Assembly: GCA_963921935.1 (NCBI GenBank)
Contig: OY998180.1
Span: 62,884,551-62,948,550 of the forward strand
From: Galeruca laticollis
Lineage: Eukaryota; Arthropoda; Insecta; Coleoptera; Chrysomelidae
Direction: 5' to 3'
DNA length: 64,000 nt
Each line of letters starts with the position of its first letter. Position 1 is the first letter of the stretch. A model generated the notes under the pieces. That model was not told the origin of the DNA. It was given only the letters and a program-made list of their open reading frames with translations, and ran no database searches. The position numbers and the translations under genes were made by a program. Positions 24,526-36,904 of the stretch are shown here, piece by piece.

Positions 24526-26804
24526 GTCTATTTCTTCTCTCTCAAAACCATCATTCGCAAGACGTTTTCGTTTTTCCGCTAGACCATACAATTTAGACCG
24601 TAACCCAATATAATCGGTATTACGATACCATTGTTCTCATACTTCATCATCCCAAGAACCTTCTTATTAACTTGAGGAATTCCGTGAACGTTATTAAGAG
24701 GATAGTCTGAGGTGTCGAAATATTTATAACAATCAATCTTCATTATTCATAGGGATCTTGATCTCGAATCTCATTTATAAGACTATCGGTATCAGTATAC
24801 AGCACAGTACAATTTTCACTAAAACGGTTAGCCATGTACTCATAGTGAAAATCATAGATCGTAGTTTTAGCCAGATCTAAAATTGCCATTTCTACATATA
24901 TTTGTTTATTTAACCATATTTGCAGCTTCCGTAATTCCATGGCAATTAGGTTTTAACTGAAAATCGTATTATTATTGAACTCAGGCTTAGCTATGTACTA
25001 TTCAGCACCATATCGGCCACTACAATGAGAAATTAGCTTTACATCAACGCGCTTGCGCATGTTCTCCATGGTCTTGCCGACGGCAGCATTGTTCATGAGT
25101 TTGAACAAATTCTTTTCGAATTCATCCTTCGCAGCCTTACGTAACTCGGTATTTAAGTCAATGTAGGATTTTAACCAAGAACTCTGCTTGAATTTTAAGA
25201 CTCGATGTATTTTTGTTATTACAAGTCCATTCTGTAACTCTTGCTTCAATGCTCGGTTATGTAACATATTTTGTTTTATTAGTTAGTGTACCCATCATCT
25301 TAGTCTCCTCATTTGATCTTGTAGCAGGCATCATGGTCTTAGGATCTAGGTGTTCAGAGCAGAATGGGATATCTTTATGCAAATCATGTAAATGAGAAGG
25401 ATACTCTAAATCAACCTCGAGCATGTACCCCTCAGAAGCATCATCAGAAATTTGTGTAACGTCAATATTTGTATCGCACCATTCAAATCCTCCATACGGT
25501 AACGCTTGACTCATCGCCCACCCATACTGATTGTTAACGTCGAAATACATTAAATATCTCGTTGGTTTTGAAGGAGTATAAGTGGGCATATACTTATTGT
25601 TGGCTCGGGCACGACGTTTTCCGCACATTTGACTAAGTCCACCGCGTATACCACGCTTAACGAACAAAAACATGTCTACATCAGTGATAAGTTCTAATAA
25701 TTGCCCAGTATGTTTTAGCATAGCATCGAATGTGAATCCAGGTAATGTATAATAATGTGCGGGATCGATGTTATACGTAGCAATACAACTGGAACGAAAC
25801 TGCTCAAAAACGTCTGCAAGACGGAGGATATCGGTCTTCATGTACAACTCTACATATTCACCTAAGGTTTGACATTGAAAGGAATTCCAGACGCGTTGTG
25901 CTCGACTATAAAATTTAGATGAGCAGGGTGTATCTTCGAGATTATTATAGAAATATTCGATAGGAGGTAACTGTGTTTCTTCAAAACGGTCGAAAAAATT
26001 GAAATCGTCAAAAGGCATCCCCAACTTCTTAGTTATCATGGTGAATTCTTCCTCGGGAACACTAGAAAACTGTGATCTCCAATTAGGAAATTCGGTTAAA
26101 TACGAGGCGAGTTTATCGAGAGATGATGCCATGAATCGGAAACTATAGATAAATCTGAACCGGATTCGTGCATCTTCAACATGTTTTGTGAAGGAAATAT
26201 ATTTTTCTTTTGTAATAGGAAGCAAATCATTAGAGACAGTCATGCGGGTAGCAATGTCTTCTATGATGAAATTTGCATCATAACCAGATAAGCTGTGGAA
26301 CACCATATTAACAGTAGGCGAATCCTGATAGTTAATATTGCACCTCTCATGCGCTGCACCTCTTTAATTTTTTGTCAGGAATGAGATGATCATGATCTCG
26401 TACTTTCTTATCAGAAGAGGAAAATGGCGTTTCACAAATATGACATCCGTTAGCAGCTTGAAACTGACGTTCTCGATTAGGAGGCAATTGAATTCCATAA
26501 AGACAAAGGAACACCGTACTGATATCTTGAGCACGCAGATGCAGTTCATCAGCAAACCAGCGCATACAATCTTCACCCAAATAACTCTTATAAAAAAAGC
26601 GTATCATTATATGAACACTTGAAGTAATAACCAACGGCTGCAGGGATTTGCTGTTGTGGCTTCTTAGAATCCCCGGTATACTTCAAAACACTCTCGAGAT
26701 CTGCATATACTGTAAAAGGTGCCTTTACCTTATTCTTAAAGTTTTTGAATGCAATAACGTTTTTCCCCAGTTCTGGCATCTTAACGGCACACAAATTTTT
26801 TTCA
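24214..26804 (-). pseudogene. Polinton protein-primed DNA polymerase B, N-truncated and frameshifted
   Basis: Minus-strand frames 26804-26588, 26634-26347, 26306-25257, 25267-24998, 24940-24743 and 24740-24214 read in order through a family B polymerase. Exonuclease motifs: FTVYADLESVLK (Exo I) and HSLSGYDANF (Exo II). A zinc-binding-like CHICETPFSSSDKKVRDHDH stretch (given to 20) follows. Polymerase motifs: YFDVNNQYGWAM (A), FKLMNNAAVGKTMEN (B) and YTDTDS (C), all with catalytic residues kept. The tail includes YKYFDTSDYPLNNVHGIPQ. At least four frame changes or stops; the N-terminal domain is lost at the inverted-repeat junction. In intact elements it replicates the transposon by protein priming. 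Inactive here. Confidence 0.85.
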
Positions 26805-27116
26805 TGCCTTATTCGAAACGTTGGAATAACTAAGAAAGCTAAAGTGGTAAAATCGTCAGTTGTGAAGACTGTTATCAAATTTGAAGATTATGAAGAATGC
26901 CTTGACACCTTCACACAGAAAACAGTTTCCCAAAATCTAATGCGCGCCCAGAAACCTCTAGTCCATACAATTGATCAGCATAAAGTAGCGTTCAATCCTG
27001 AGGATGACAAACGATTTATCGTTCCTGGTTCCGATGAATCCTTACCATGAGGCCACTATTCTATTGATGCTCATATGGATGTCGATGCCAGCCATTTGAA
27101 TATTCCATCTCATTAA
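26805..27116 (+). pseudogene. Second, inverted copy of the polymerase C-terminus
   Basis: Within the right inverted repeat, plus-strand frame VVKSSVVKTVIKFEDYEECL (26845 onward), then DTFTQKTVSQNLMRAQKPLV and a stop at 27047, continuing to SHLNIPSH and TAA at 27114-27116. It is homologous to the polymerase 3' end in the left arm, where the matching stretch has its own frame breaks. Confidence 0.75.
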
Positions 27117-27405
27117 AATTTATATGAGAATAAAAATTATTATTATATTAGTTATTATTTTGATTTAGTATACTCTTCAATTTTATATTGTGTAATAAAT
27201 TGTTTTTTATTTTTATATATACCCCATTATACACATTATCAACTGATTGAGAAGGGGGGACGTAATCAGCAAGGTGGATGCACAGAAGACGGCCGCCCCA
27301 TGATTGAAGCATGCGCAGATCGAATTGAGTAAAAAATTACCACGATGGACGTTGGCGATTTCCCATGTTATTTTACATAAGGATTGAGCCAGAATTAGTA
27401 CTACT
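26805..27405 (-). repeat. Polinton right inverted repeat
   Basis: Inverted counterpart of 23908-24525, with the same CATGGGAAATCGCC-like tip and GGCGGCCGTCTTCTG-like block. Several substitutions and small indels separate the arms. Confidence 0.85.
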
Positions 27406-27533
27406 CCTTCACTCTTCATTATGGAAATATTTTTTTACCTGTAGCAATGAGAACACTTTGTCCAAAGCTATATTTGTTTAAATTTGATATTCCAGCACAC
27501 TTTTATTTAAAAGTTGGTTTTCAAATCTTGTAG

Positions 27534-28500
27534 TCCTTTTACTTTTCCGCCCAAACTTTCTATAAAACTATTGGTTTACCCCAAAAAAAGTTGGAAAACT
27601 GAAATTTTTTTTAGTTATTTCCACGTTTTCCATCAACAACAACACGGAAAAACGGTTTTCAGAAAAAAAATCCTGTGTGTATGTCGTCATCGTCGTTGTC
27701 GTCGACCACTTTTCCTTACATGTCTTATTAGCACGATACAGTCTCTGGAGTGCAATAAGTCAGCAATTTTATGATTGAATATTGTTGAGGACATGTCACA
27801 GATGATCTCTATTGAGTTTCAGCTCACCAGAGCCAGTACAACGGGTGCTATGGTACTTGAAGTACGACATTTTGCCATTTTTTGAGAAATTTCAGTTTGT
27901 TAGCACGATACAGCCTCCGGAGTTCAACAAGTCACCAATTTTATGATTGAATATTAGTCAGGGTATCTCACTGATGAACCCTATTGATTTTCAGTTCACA
28001 AGAGCCAATACAACAGGTGTTACAGTACTTTAAGTACGATATTTTTGACATTTTTGGGTAAGTTTCAGTTTGTTAACACGATACAGCCTCCGGAGTATAT
28101 ACAAGTGACCAATTTTATGATTGGATATTATTCACAGCATCTCAAAGATAAATCGTATTGATATTCAGTTCACTAAAGCCAGGACAACGGGTGCTATGGT
28201 ACTTGAAGTACCAAATTTTTGTCATTTTTGGAAAATGTTCAGTTTGTTAGCACGATACATCCTCCAGCCTACGATTGATCAATTTTATGATTGAGTACTG
28301 TTCAAGGAGTCTCACGCTATTGATTTTAAGTTGACTAGAGCGAGTACAGCGGGTCCTATAAATCCAGATATACCTGAATTTTTGGAGAAATTGTTAGCAC
28401 GATACATCCCCCGTAGTGTATACAAGTAACAATTTTATGATAGAATATTGGTCAGGGCCACAGATGCGGAAAAGTCAGTCTTAATCCTCAAAACCGTTTT
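27534..28500 (+). repeat. Foldback left arm (five ~172-bp units)
   Basis: The marker TTAGCACGATACA recurs at about 27729, 27901, 28073 (AACACG variant), 28247 and 28394. Each unit holds CAATTTTATGATTGAATATT, a GAGCCAGTACAACGGGTGC-like stretch and a short dyad TGGTACTTGAAGTACCA. Units are not CRISPR-like: no constant short repeat with unique spacers. Confidence 0.8.
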
Positions 28501-30052
28501 TTTTATATCCCTTACATCATTTGCTTCCATTGTATATACTGGTAACACGTCTACATTACTTTCATTGGAATCATAATCGACTGTGCTAATCTTTTGACTA
28601 TACTATATGAACTGTGTTTCCTGTTTTAATTAAAATTGCGTTTTGCTCCATTGCCAGCAACATCTAGTTATTTGTATTTTCATAACATTGTGGTACTTTG
28701 ACTGACATGGGGGATCTGAGATGAGTTAAGAACTTAAACTGGAAGAAGTCTTCTACATCTGTAGAAGCATATGTCTAAAAGTTTAATTATATCTACTTAC
28801 TCGTCTTCTGCGTTTGCATTCACTCAAGTTTTCTTCTATAGATAATGCCGTCTAAAAATCTTGAATACGTGAACATTTTAGTGTACATTGGAATTGTGCC
28901 CATTTTGGCAATGGTACACTACCATTATTACTCCGCTCTTTTTCTAAATATTTTCTTGTCAAATGAAAGGGATATTATAAAACGTTATTAGCTTCCCACT
29001 GATGTGGAACGGCCGTGTAAAACAACCCTTTTCTTTCTTTAGTACAAACAATTTTGAAAAAATCTATCTTCTATAACCTTAAACAAATATTTTTGGCGTT
29101 ATATAGCGATCCACGTGATTTGACAATGACAATTATTACTATTACTGAGACGCGGCGCGTTCTGTAGCGACTAGAACTGTAAGGTAGAGAATGGAAAGTT
29201 TCCGTCACAAATGTAACGGATAGGTTATTGGGGGAACCCAAAAAGTATAGCTGGACAGTAGTTATTTCGTATTTCAGACTAATAAGTAACATTTTTGTGG
29301 TTAAAAGGATTACTCTAAGGTTTAATAGCATTCTGTGGTTTATTATGTTACTAATTTTTCCTCACTTATTAGTTAATACAACCTTAGTGTTGCCAAAGTC
29401 TCGGTAAGGTTGTTATTTTGTTGGACGCCATAATGATCATTAGTTTCAATTCGTGTATTTCAAAATTATTATCGAAATGAAACCAAAATGAATGTACGAA
29501 TAGCATATAATAAATTTTATCGATATGAAATAATTTCTAGACGTTATTACGCTTAACATTCTCCGTTTTTTATTAAAAAGACTGATTATTTTGGAGGCGA
29601 ATATTAAATTAAGATCGAAAAGTATCCATATTATTAGAAAATTTTGACTGGTTCCCTGTTTTTGAAGTTAGGGACGTCTGAATTGAGCGTGTTTTACTTT
29701 GTATTATTTACCAATATTATATTGTTGTGATTATATAAAGCATGTCACAATAGTTTGGAAGTATAGATTTGACTATAAGAGATAAAGAGATAAGACTTTG
29801 TTTCACGTATCGCCGAAGACGATAGAAAATGTGTTGCCACAATTTCGACTTTACTGAACGAATTCGTTTGAGAAAGCTACAGGTTGGCAAATTAATTCTG
29901 GCAGTCGGAAGTTTGGCAACTTCCGATGCGCCGTTGCAAAGACGTATGCGGATTGCAAGAGCTCACTTTGCTGACAGAACTGGTGAGTTTTGTTTCGACA
30001 GTACAGTTCAGAGAAAAGTTTTATTACCGGAGTTGTGCAATACTAACTTGTT
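28501..30052. other. Unassigned part of the foldback loop
   Basis: No recognisable coding sequence except the lead-in to the transposase. A frame at 29829-30113 overlaps the transposase start in another phase and is probably fortuitous or a 5' leader. Confidence 0.35.
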
Positions 30053-32509
30053 ATGGCGACTCCAGAAAGTAAAGTTGTTCATAAAAATTTTAGTGAGCAG
30101 TGTCTTGAAATAATTATGAACGTTTCAAATTTCATGACCGAAGAGGCAAACAATGGCAAGTCGACTATTCCATTAACAAAGGTAAGTTTTGATTATTGCA
30201 ATAAAATTTTTAAACAAAAGTAACTATTTAACAAATTTACACACGATAGTAAATTTTTTAAATCCATTTTCGTACAAAAAATATTATTTGCTAAAGGATT
30301 TAAAAAAGTGACATTAGGGTGAGACAATAGTATATTAAGTACCAAGTGTCAAAAAGGTTACTTTAGTCACGAGTTTTACTAGGCACGAGGGGAGCGAAGC
30401 GGAACGAGTTCCTTGTGAAACGAGTGACTAGAAACGTGTTTAACACGAGGTGCTTACTATACTTTTTCTTCGCCCGCGGGAAGGGAAAAATTACATTATA
30501 TTTGAATTATATTTATAACATGACGGACGATGGCTGACAACTGACTCACAAATCAAATAGAATAACAAAATCATCACGGAACATGAAATTTAACATAAAA
30601 AAGATTCACTTGATTTGACGTTTAAAAAACAAAAGATAAACGATATGTGACTTTTCGCATTTTAAACACTAGTGTTTAAAGAGTCGTTTGGTGCATGTCA
30701 AACCCGTGTTCAAAGTGCGGTTTTAGTAACGGAAGTAGGAATAGTATTTTATGCACTCATGTGTCAATTTTATGAACCGTTATGTCATCATTAAAAACAA
30801 ATATACGCCATTTTCAGTCCATTTAGAGCAACCTAAATGAGACATTTTTTGGTTTTTGCATGCCTGCGGCTCATGCGTCAATTTTTCCATTCGTGATAAT
30901 AATAAGCACCACTTTATGCACTTGTTGCGTAAATAACTATTCTCTTTCTGTTTCCAGAAGTATATGAAAATGCAGATGTTTATTTTGTGTAAGATAACTA
31001 TTTAAATGTAATAGGGTTTTTAGTTTATAATTATAATTATTATATTCATTTCATAACTACCTCTATTACGTTTCGGTTTTATTATTTGTTTTGAATCATC
31101 TTCCGATTTCAGTTGCAATAGCAGTTTGCTCATATTAAAATATGTTTGAACTAAAATCTAAAGATCGTTTAAAACAACTAATGAATTGAAACGTGGTATA
31201 GTATTTTTGAATTTAATACTTCTTTTGAATGGCCGATAACTACGACAAATATTTTTATTTGGAAGAACAGTAACTGAAAACAAATTTAACTACTTCCTCA
31301 TTTTATTTGTATGAAAATACACATGAGTAAAACTTTTAATACAACATTTATATCGACTCATTTTATTGTCAGGTCTTTGAACAAGTTTCTGCTGTTACGA
31401 AAGTTAGCCAATTAACGTTTTCCCGTATTGAAAAAAAGCTCTGATTAAAAGTAATGCCGACACTGATGTGCCTCCTAAAAACCAAATAACGTCCAGTATC
31501 CGTATGGATCAATTCGACAAAACTCTGATTAGAAGGTGTATAATAAATTATCAGATATCCGAGAAAAAAGTACCTACGTTAAGAAATGTTCCCCAACCTT
31601 TGGCAGATAGTTAAAGCTTCGCAGGAAGTCGCGAATCTCTGCGCAAATAAATACATTCTTTCGGTTTTCGTTGGACCAACATTGTTAATGGATTGTCAAA
31701 AAATCAGACATTTACGCCTACTATATTTAAGAAACATTAAAAAGTGCAGAGAACAGAACAAACCTATCATTTATATGGATGAAACCTACATTTATTCATC
31801 TCACATGCACTTTAAAGGATGGAGCGACAAGAGTAACGAAGGATTAAGACAACCCGTTTCAAAAGGTAATAGGCTCATCATTGTGCATGCAGGAAGTAAA
31901 AATGGTTTTGTATCTAATGCTGGTATTATGTGGAACTCCCAGTCAAAAACAGGAGATTATCATAATGAAATGGCGTACGAAAATTATGAGAAGTGGGTAC
32001 AATTGAAACTTATTCCAAACCTACCAAAAAACGCTGTTGTGGTAATTGATAGCGCCCCATATCACAATGTTCCGAATGAAAAATTTCCTACGACTGCTTG
32101 GACTAAACAACAATTAAAAAACTGGCTTTCTGAGAGAAACATATATTACAGTGAACAAATGTTAAAACCGGATCTTTATACTGTTGCAAAAATGTACAAA
32201 CCGCAATATAAAACTTATAAAATTGATGAATTGTTTATTCGACATGGATTGCAAGTTTTAAGGCTACCCCCTTTTCACCCGGACTTAATCCGATCGAAAG
32301 TGTTTGGACGACATTCAAGGAATATGTGACCAAACGAAATGTTACCTTCAATTTTACAAAGGTAAAGGTATTCTGTTAACCAATTTTTTGACACATATTC
32401 TGCAAATGATTGGAAAGTTAGATGTGGCCATGTTTAAAAGATTGAAGATGAATTTAGGAACATTGATCCACTTTTAGATACAGCTGTAGATAATATCATT
32501 ATTAATTAG
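30053..32509 (+). pseudogene. Tc1/IS630-superfamily transposase with one intron
   Basis: Exon 1 (30053-30181, 43 codons) starts MATPESKVVHKNFSEQCLEI and ends in phase 0 at AAAG|GTAAGT. Exon 2 begins at 31373 after TTTTATTGTCAG with VFEQVSAVTKVSQLTFSRIE. After a frame change in an A-run (about 31430) it continues MDQFDKTLIRRCIINYQI and a helix-turn-helix region, then the DDE core: IIYMDETYIYSSHMHFKGW (first Asp), KNAVVVIDSAPYHN (second Asp), and GLQVLRLPPFHPDL. A 1-base deletion-type frame change at about 32283 removes the third acidic residue from the frame; downstream homology continues to a TAG at 32507-32509, with another nonsense codon near 32430. Cut-and-paste transposase, now inactive. 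The intron holds a dispersed repeat (30327-30740). The surrounding arms may be its substrate; unproven. Confidence 0.82.
30327..30740 (+). repeat. Dispersed repeat, copy 2 (in the transposase intron)
   Basis: Same element as 18018-18384, in the same orientation, with an extra ~48 bp (GGAACGAGTTCCTTGTG... onward) that is itself partly palindromic. The 20-bp palindrome is at 30661-30680. It lies wholly inside the intron, so it would not affect the spliced product. Confidence 0.78.
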
Positions 32510-33164
32510 GCCGAAGACGGAGATAGCGAGCTTGTTTGTAGGTGGTATGAGTGAATAAACTAAACGCAACGAATGTAAAAACTTAAATAGGTGTTATACA
32601 ATTGTAGATGTTAGAGAGGAATTCCACTAGAGTAATATAATATTTGTAGCATATCTGTGCATAGTTCTAAATAAACAATAATTGACTGCACCCAGAACCA
32701 AGATTTTTTTTTTGCCAGTCCTAACTCTGTCAAAAGTGTGAAGGGATGTTCTAATTTGATAGTAAATATTTGCAAAAACCCAAAAATTTACATATGAAAG
32801 TAGAAATATCTACCACAAAAAAGCTTTAATATCTTATTCATATTATTAGTATACTTTCAAATTTTATGTATAAACCCGAATTTTTACATTATTATCTACT
32901 ACATATTATTAAGAATAACAATTTTAGAAAGCTTAACAGGTAGGAATGTCATTAACTATTACTAAGAACAGATAGGAAAAATTGTTGGCCATTGTTAAAT
33001 TTCGAGGGTCGTTTAACAATCCTTATCATATTGTACGCTCTATCTACAAAATCTACCTGACTGTCAATTTATATACAAATAAACATCAATGACGAATATT
33101 TTGAAGGGGCCACTTAAAAGACATTAATTTGAAGTAAAGGTGAAAGTTTATGTCTCTTGGAATC
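32510..33164. other. Unassigned interval
   Basis: Downstream of the transposase. An AATAAA-like AAATAAACAA at about 32671 could serve as its polyadenylation signal. Otherwise AT-rich without recognisable content. Confidence 0.35.
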
Positions 33165-33760
33165 TATTTATTATTTATTATTTATTATTTATTATTTATT
33201 ATTTATTATTTATTATTTATTATTTATTATTTATTATTTATTATTTATTATTTATTATTTATTATTTATTATTTATTATTTATTATTTATTATTTATTAT
33301 TTATTATTTATTATTTATTATTTATTATTTATTATTTATTATTTATTATTTATTATTTATTATTTATTATTTATTATTTATTATTTATTATTTATTATTT
33401 ATTATTTATTATTTATTATTTATTATTTATTATTTATTATTTATTATTTATTATTTATTATTTATTATTTATTATTTATTATTTATTATTTATTATTTAT
33501 TATTTATTATTTATTATTTATTATTTATTATTTATTATTTATTATTTATTATTTATTATTTATTATTTATTATTTATTATTTATTATTTATTATTCATTA
33601 TTTATTATTTATTATTTTTTATTTTTTATTTTTTATTTTTTATTTGTTATTTATTATTTATTGTTTATTATTTATTATTTATTATTTATCATTTATTATT
33701 TATTATTTATTATTCATTATTTATTATCTATTATTTATTATCTATTATTCATTATTTACA
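33165..33760. repeat. (TTATTTA)n heptamer array, ~85 copies
   Basis: Almost perfect 7-bp repeat for about 430 bp, degrading to interrupted copies (TTTTTTA, TTATCTA, TTATTCA) toward 33760. Because the heptamer contains no stop in any forward frame, three frames stay open for over 200 codons with the periodic peptide LLFIIYY. These are not genes. Confidence 0.95.
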
Positions 33761-34364
33761 TCAAATAAAATAATGAAGGGTAATTATAGAATACCCCGTA
33801 TGGTTTTTGAAGCAATAAATAATTATGACTGTACAAAAAAACAATATTCGTAGAAAAATCTAACTGTTTTTATTTCCTTATTGATTTAATTAATAATAAA
33901 GAACACATTATTGTTATTTTGTTTTGTAAACTCGATTCTACATAGCGATATAGATGTGCCAGAATTTATTATTTTTAAATCCAAATTCAAAATATTGTGT
34001 TACCCTCGTACGTATTAGGAGTCTCACAACCTTTAAAACTTTGCATGCGGAATGTACGTCATCTGCTCGCCGGTATCTGCGTTTACAACGTTGTCAAGTT
34101 GTATACTTTCTCGCGCATCGTAAACTGCCAAAATTAGTTTGTCAACCTGTACTGTGTTATCGAAACGTGTCACTAGTTCAAATTGAATATTAGTTCTAAT
34201 ATAATGAAGTTTTAAACTATTCAAATTGTTTTATTTCAACGTTCAGTATGGATCTTCGTCAAGTAAAAGCCTAATTTATACAATTTTTACTACTTTATTA
34301 CGTTATGACGTCGTTGAAACGGTATTATTACGTCTTTGTATCCGTCACTGCAAGATTTTCACGA

Positions 34365-34830
34365 CAAAAAGGAGCAGGTATTTTCCGTAATCCTAAATTA
34401 GACGAGTTGTATTTGTTAAGATTATTCAACGACCGTAATAATCTAAGTGAAGCAAATAAATATTTATCTATTATCATTGGTAATTTTGAGTCTCGCATAA
34501 TTCACTAAATTGCTTCCATATGTACTTTTTCGATCTTACGGTATTATCGGAAACGTTTTCTTTTACATCATTCGCAATCTGCTTCAGATTTCAGTTACCA
34601 AATCTATTTGCCGCATGAGGATTCATTTTAATCACTATCTACGTCTGACGTTTATGACATGTAACTGTCACATCATTGTAGGCAACTACGTATATTCATT
34701 TTGGCTTATTAATCAACCAATTAAATGCCGAAATACAAAATCGAGAACACTCATTTTCGATTATCAACACGCATTTATCCACCAATCAGTATCTTGCGTT
34801 TGCTCTGTCGTTGAATAATCAATAATACAG
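34365..34830 (+). repeat. Dispersed repeat R2, copy 1
   Basis: About 465 bp homologous to 38998-39462 in direct orientation, including GACGAGTTGTATTTGTTAAG, TTGCTTCCATATGTACTTTT, and GATTATCAACACGCATTTAT. It is inside the foldback loop, whereas copy 2 lies just outside the right arm. 33761-34364 otherwise holds nothing recognised. Confidence 0.75.
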
Positions 34831-36904
34831 AACTGTCCCCCATTTTGGTAGTAGTTTTGTGTTAAGGACGTAATTAAAACGTAACAACGACTTGTTAAAA
34901 TTGAATGACGGTTGATTAGATAGTCATATTTACGTTTTTACCACTTAAAATGTTAGTTGGGTTATTTGCCTTCCATTTCTTGTTATCCAAGTGTATTCTC
35001 TATGGTAACCATCTATTTAAAAAAATAAATGGGACTGATAAAAAAATTTTAAATATGAGTTTGACAAGCAAATGTACATTTCCACTGAATGAGTTAATAA
35101 ACACTATTTGAGATACTGAGATGAGTATAATATTCTCATTTACTCTGAAGTTGACACTTAGCAACAAGTTCTTTTCTCGGTTGGAATCTTAGAAAAATAT
35201 TCAAGATTAATTATTCAAATAACAAGAGAAAGTACAAAGTAAACAGAAAAGTTAGACACTGACGTAATATTTGGAAAAGACATTGCTTGTTACATTGTTT
35301 AATATTAGTAAGAGATTACATCAACCAAACTTTCTGGAACAGTTAGATTGGTACAGGACAAATGGGCAGATTTTATCCTTGTACCGAAGTGTACTTAAAA
35401 AAATCATGTATTGTACTTGCCTAAAATTCAACTAAGACAAGTCCTCATTATCGATAATGTCCCACAATTGGAATATCATCAAATTCTTCCATTGGATATA
35501 TCAGCAAGATGTCCTGTTTCTCCCAGTTGTTGGTGAATTGTACATTTGCAATACATACGTACAGTTGATAATGTCTTCATTGAATTTCCCCAAAAAAGAA
35601 ACAGAATAAGTTATTTTAACCATAACTAAAGTAGTAAAAACAATCTACTCATTATCTTGGGAATAAGTTCATAGTAGACAATAAATTATTGAAAATTCAT
35701 TAGAAAATATATGTTCACAATACGAACAGATACAGACAATAATACAAGGAAAAATTGTTGATAAGCGCATCATACAATTAGGATATTTATGTCATGGCAG
35801 CCCAATTTGAGGAAAGTCCAACTTTTTCTGTAGAAATATGAAAACTTCCAGTTAAAAAAATATTAATACAAATATTCTATCTTAACTCCATCCCTTTCCA
35901 AACCAGCCGCTCATTTTTACTACAAATCCACCGATTATTTTGTTATTCTAATTGGCTGTACATTTTTAGCTGCACAATTCATGTTTATAGTGGATAGGAA
36001 TTTGAATCGTAAACGATGGTGTATTAAAAAACTACACAATAACTTAAGTGTGTCATCAGTCAAACTTTTGTGTGGACCATATCCGGTGAAACATCCTGGC
36101 TTTTATATCGGCAGCTAATATAACTAGGACTAAATGATTGTTTTATTCAAAAGGTTTGTTGCGGATCAAACCATGTTGATGCAGTTTTGTATAGACAACA
36201 AAAAGCACTGATAACCGGATACGCAATTCGAAAAACAACCAGGTATTTTTGGTGTTTCATAGAGATATTTGATCATTTGAAATCGTAGAGCGGATGAAAT
36301 CGAAGCAGTTCAATAGGTTTTAAAAGAGATGAACAAAAGCCCAAAAATTGTTCTGTTATTATTCTAAAAACAACTTTATGGAAAAGCTGTTTTTAAAGTA
36401 ATAACAAAGATTATCTGTTTTAAATCATTGAAAAATTTTAATTTTATGTAATTAAATCCGACAAAAAACATGCTAGACTTTCGTGGGCTTTTTGGTAAAA
36501 CATTTAGAGTGTTGAATCTAGTCAGTTGTTTTGGATTGAGAAAACATACGGGATCTCAATTTGAACACGTACCATCCTCTATATTTCGGCCCCTATAGAA
36601 AATTCAATATTATGTAATGCCACGTCACACTTATTTGTAGTTTGTAGGCTTTTTGCAATAAATTATATGAAACCTCTAGCGGGGGCGGACGCTACCCATA
36701 AAATATTAATAAGAAAAGGGGTTTACTTCTATATATGGATTATAAACAAGTTTTCTGGTAAATATAAGGGGGTTTTGTTTATAAACTGCGCAGTAAAATA
36801 TCAGAATATTCATACGTACATAATACACACTGTTCCAATATTATTGTCAACATAATGCCAAAACTAAATGGTATTAAAGAATAAAACTAACTCCAAAAAT
36901 TACA
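34831..36904. other. Unassigned part of the foldback loop
   Basis: A minor pogo-like phrase (LPKIQLRQVLIIDNVP) occurs at about 35419-35466 but is isolated and short. A 62-codon frame at 36667-36855 has no recognisable motif. No array or inverted repeat is seen. Confidence 0.3.

Larger units (their letters stand above)
23908..27405. mobile_element. Miniature Polinton/Maverick with ~600-bp inverted repeats
   Basis: The two ends are inverted copies: left AGCAGCACTGATTCTGG, right (read inward) AGTAGTACTAATTCTGG, both with the 5'-AG start typical of Polintons. The inverted repeats run 23908-24525 and 26805-27405. The only gene is protein-primed DNA polymerase B on the minus strand, truncated at its N-terminus exactly where the right inverted repeat begins. 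Integrase, ATPase, protease and capsid genes of full-length (15-20 kb) Polintons are missing. Both arms carry the polymerase 3' end, so both ends derive from the same original end. No matching 6-bp target duplication is evident. Confidence 0.85.

Noticed and set aside
27729..28500. Regularly spaced repeats considered as a CRISPR array
   Set aside because: The whole ~172-bp unit is conserved, there are no unique spacers, and the context is eukaryotic; these are tandem satellite-like units.
33140..33853. Three overlapping frames of over 200 codons with LLFIIYY repeats
   Set aside because: Direct consequence of the stop-free heptamer; no initiator context or non-repetitive domain.
35419..35520. 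Possible third pogo/Tigger relic (VLIIDNVP phrase)
   Set aside because: Only one short motif with no flanking family sequence; likely chance or too decayed to call.
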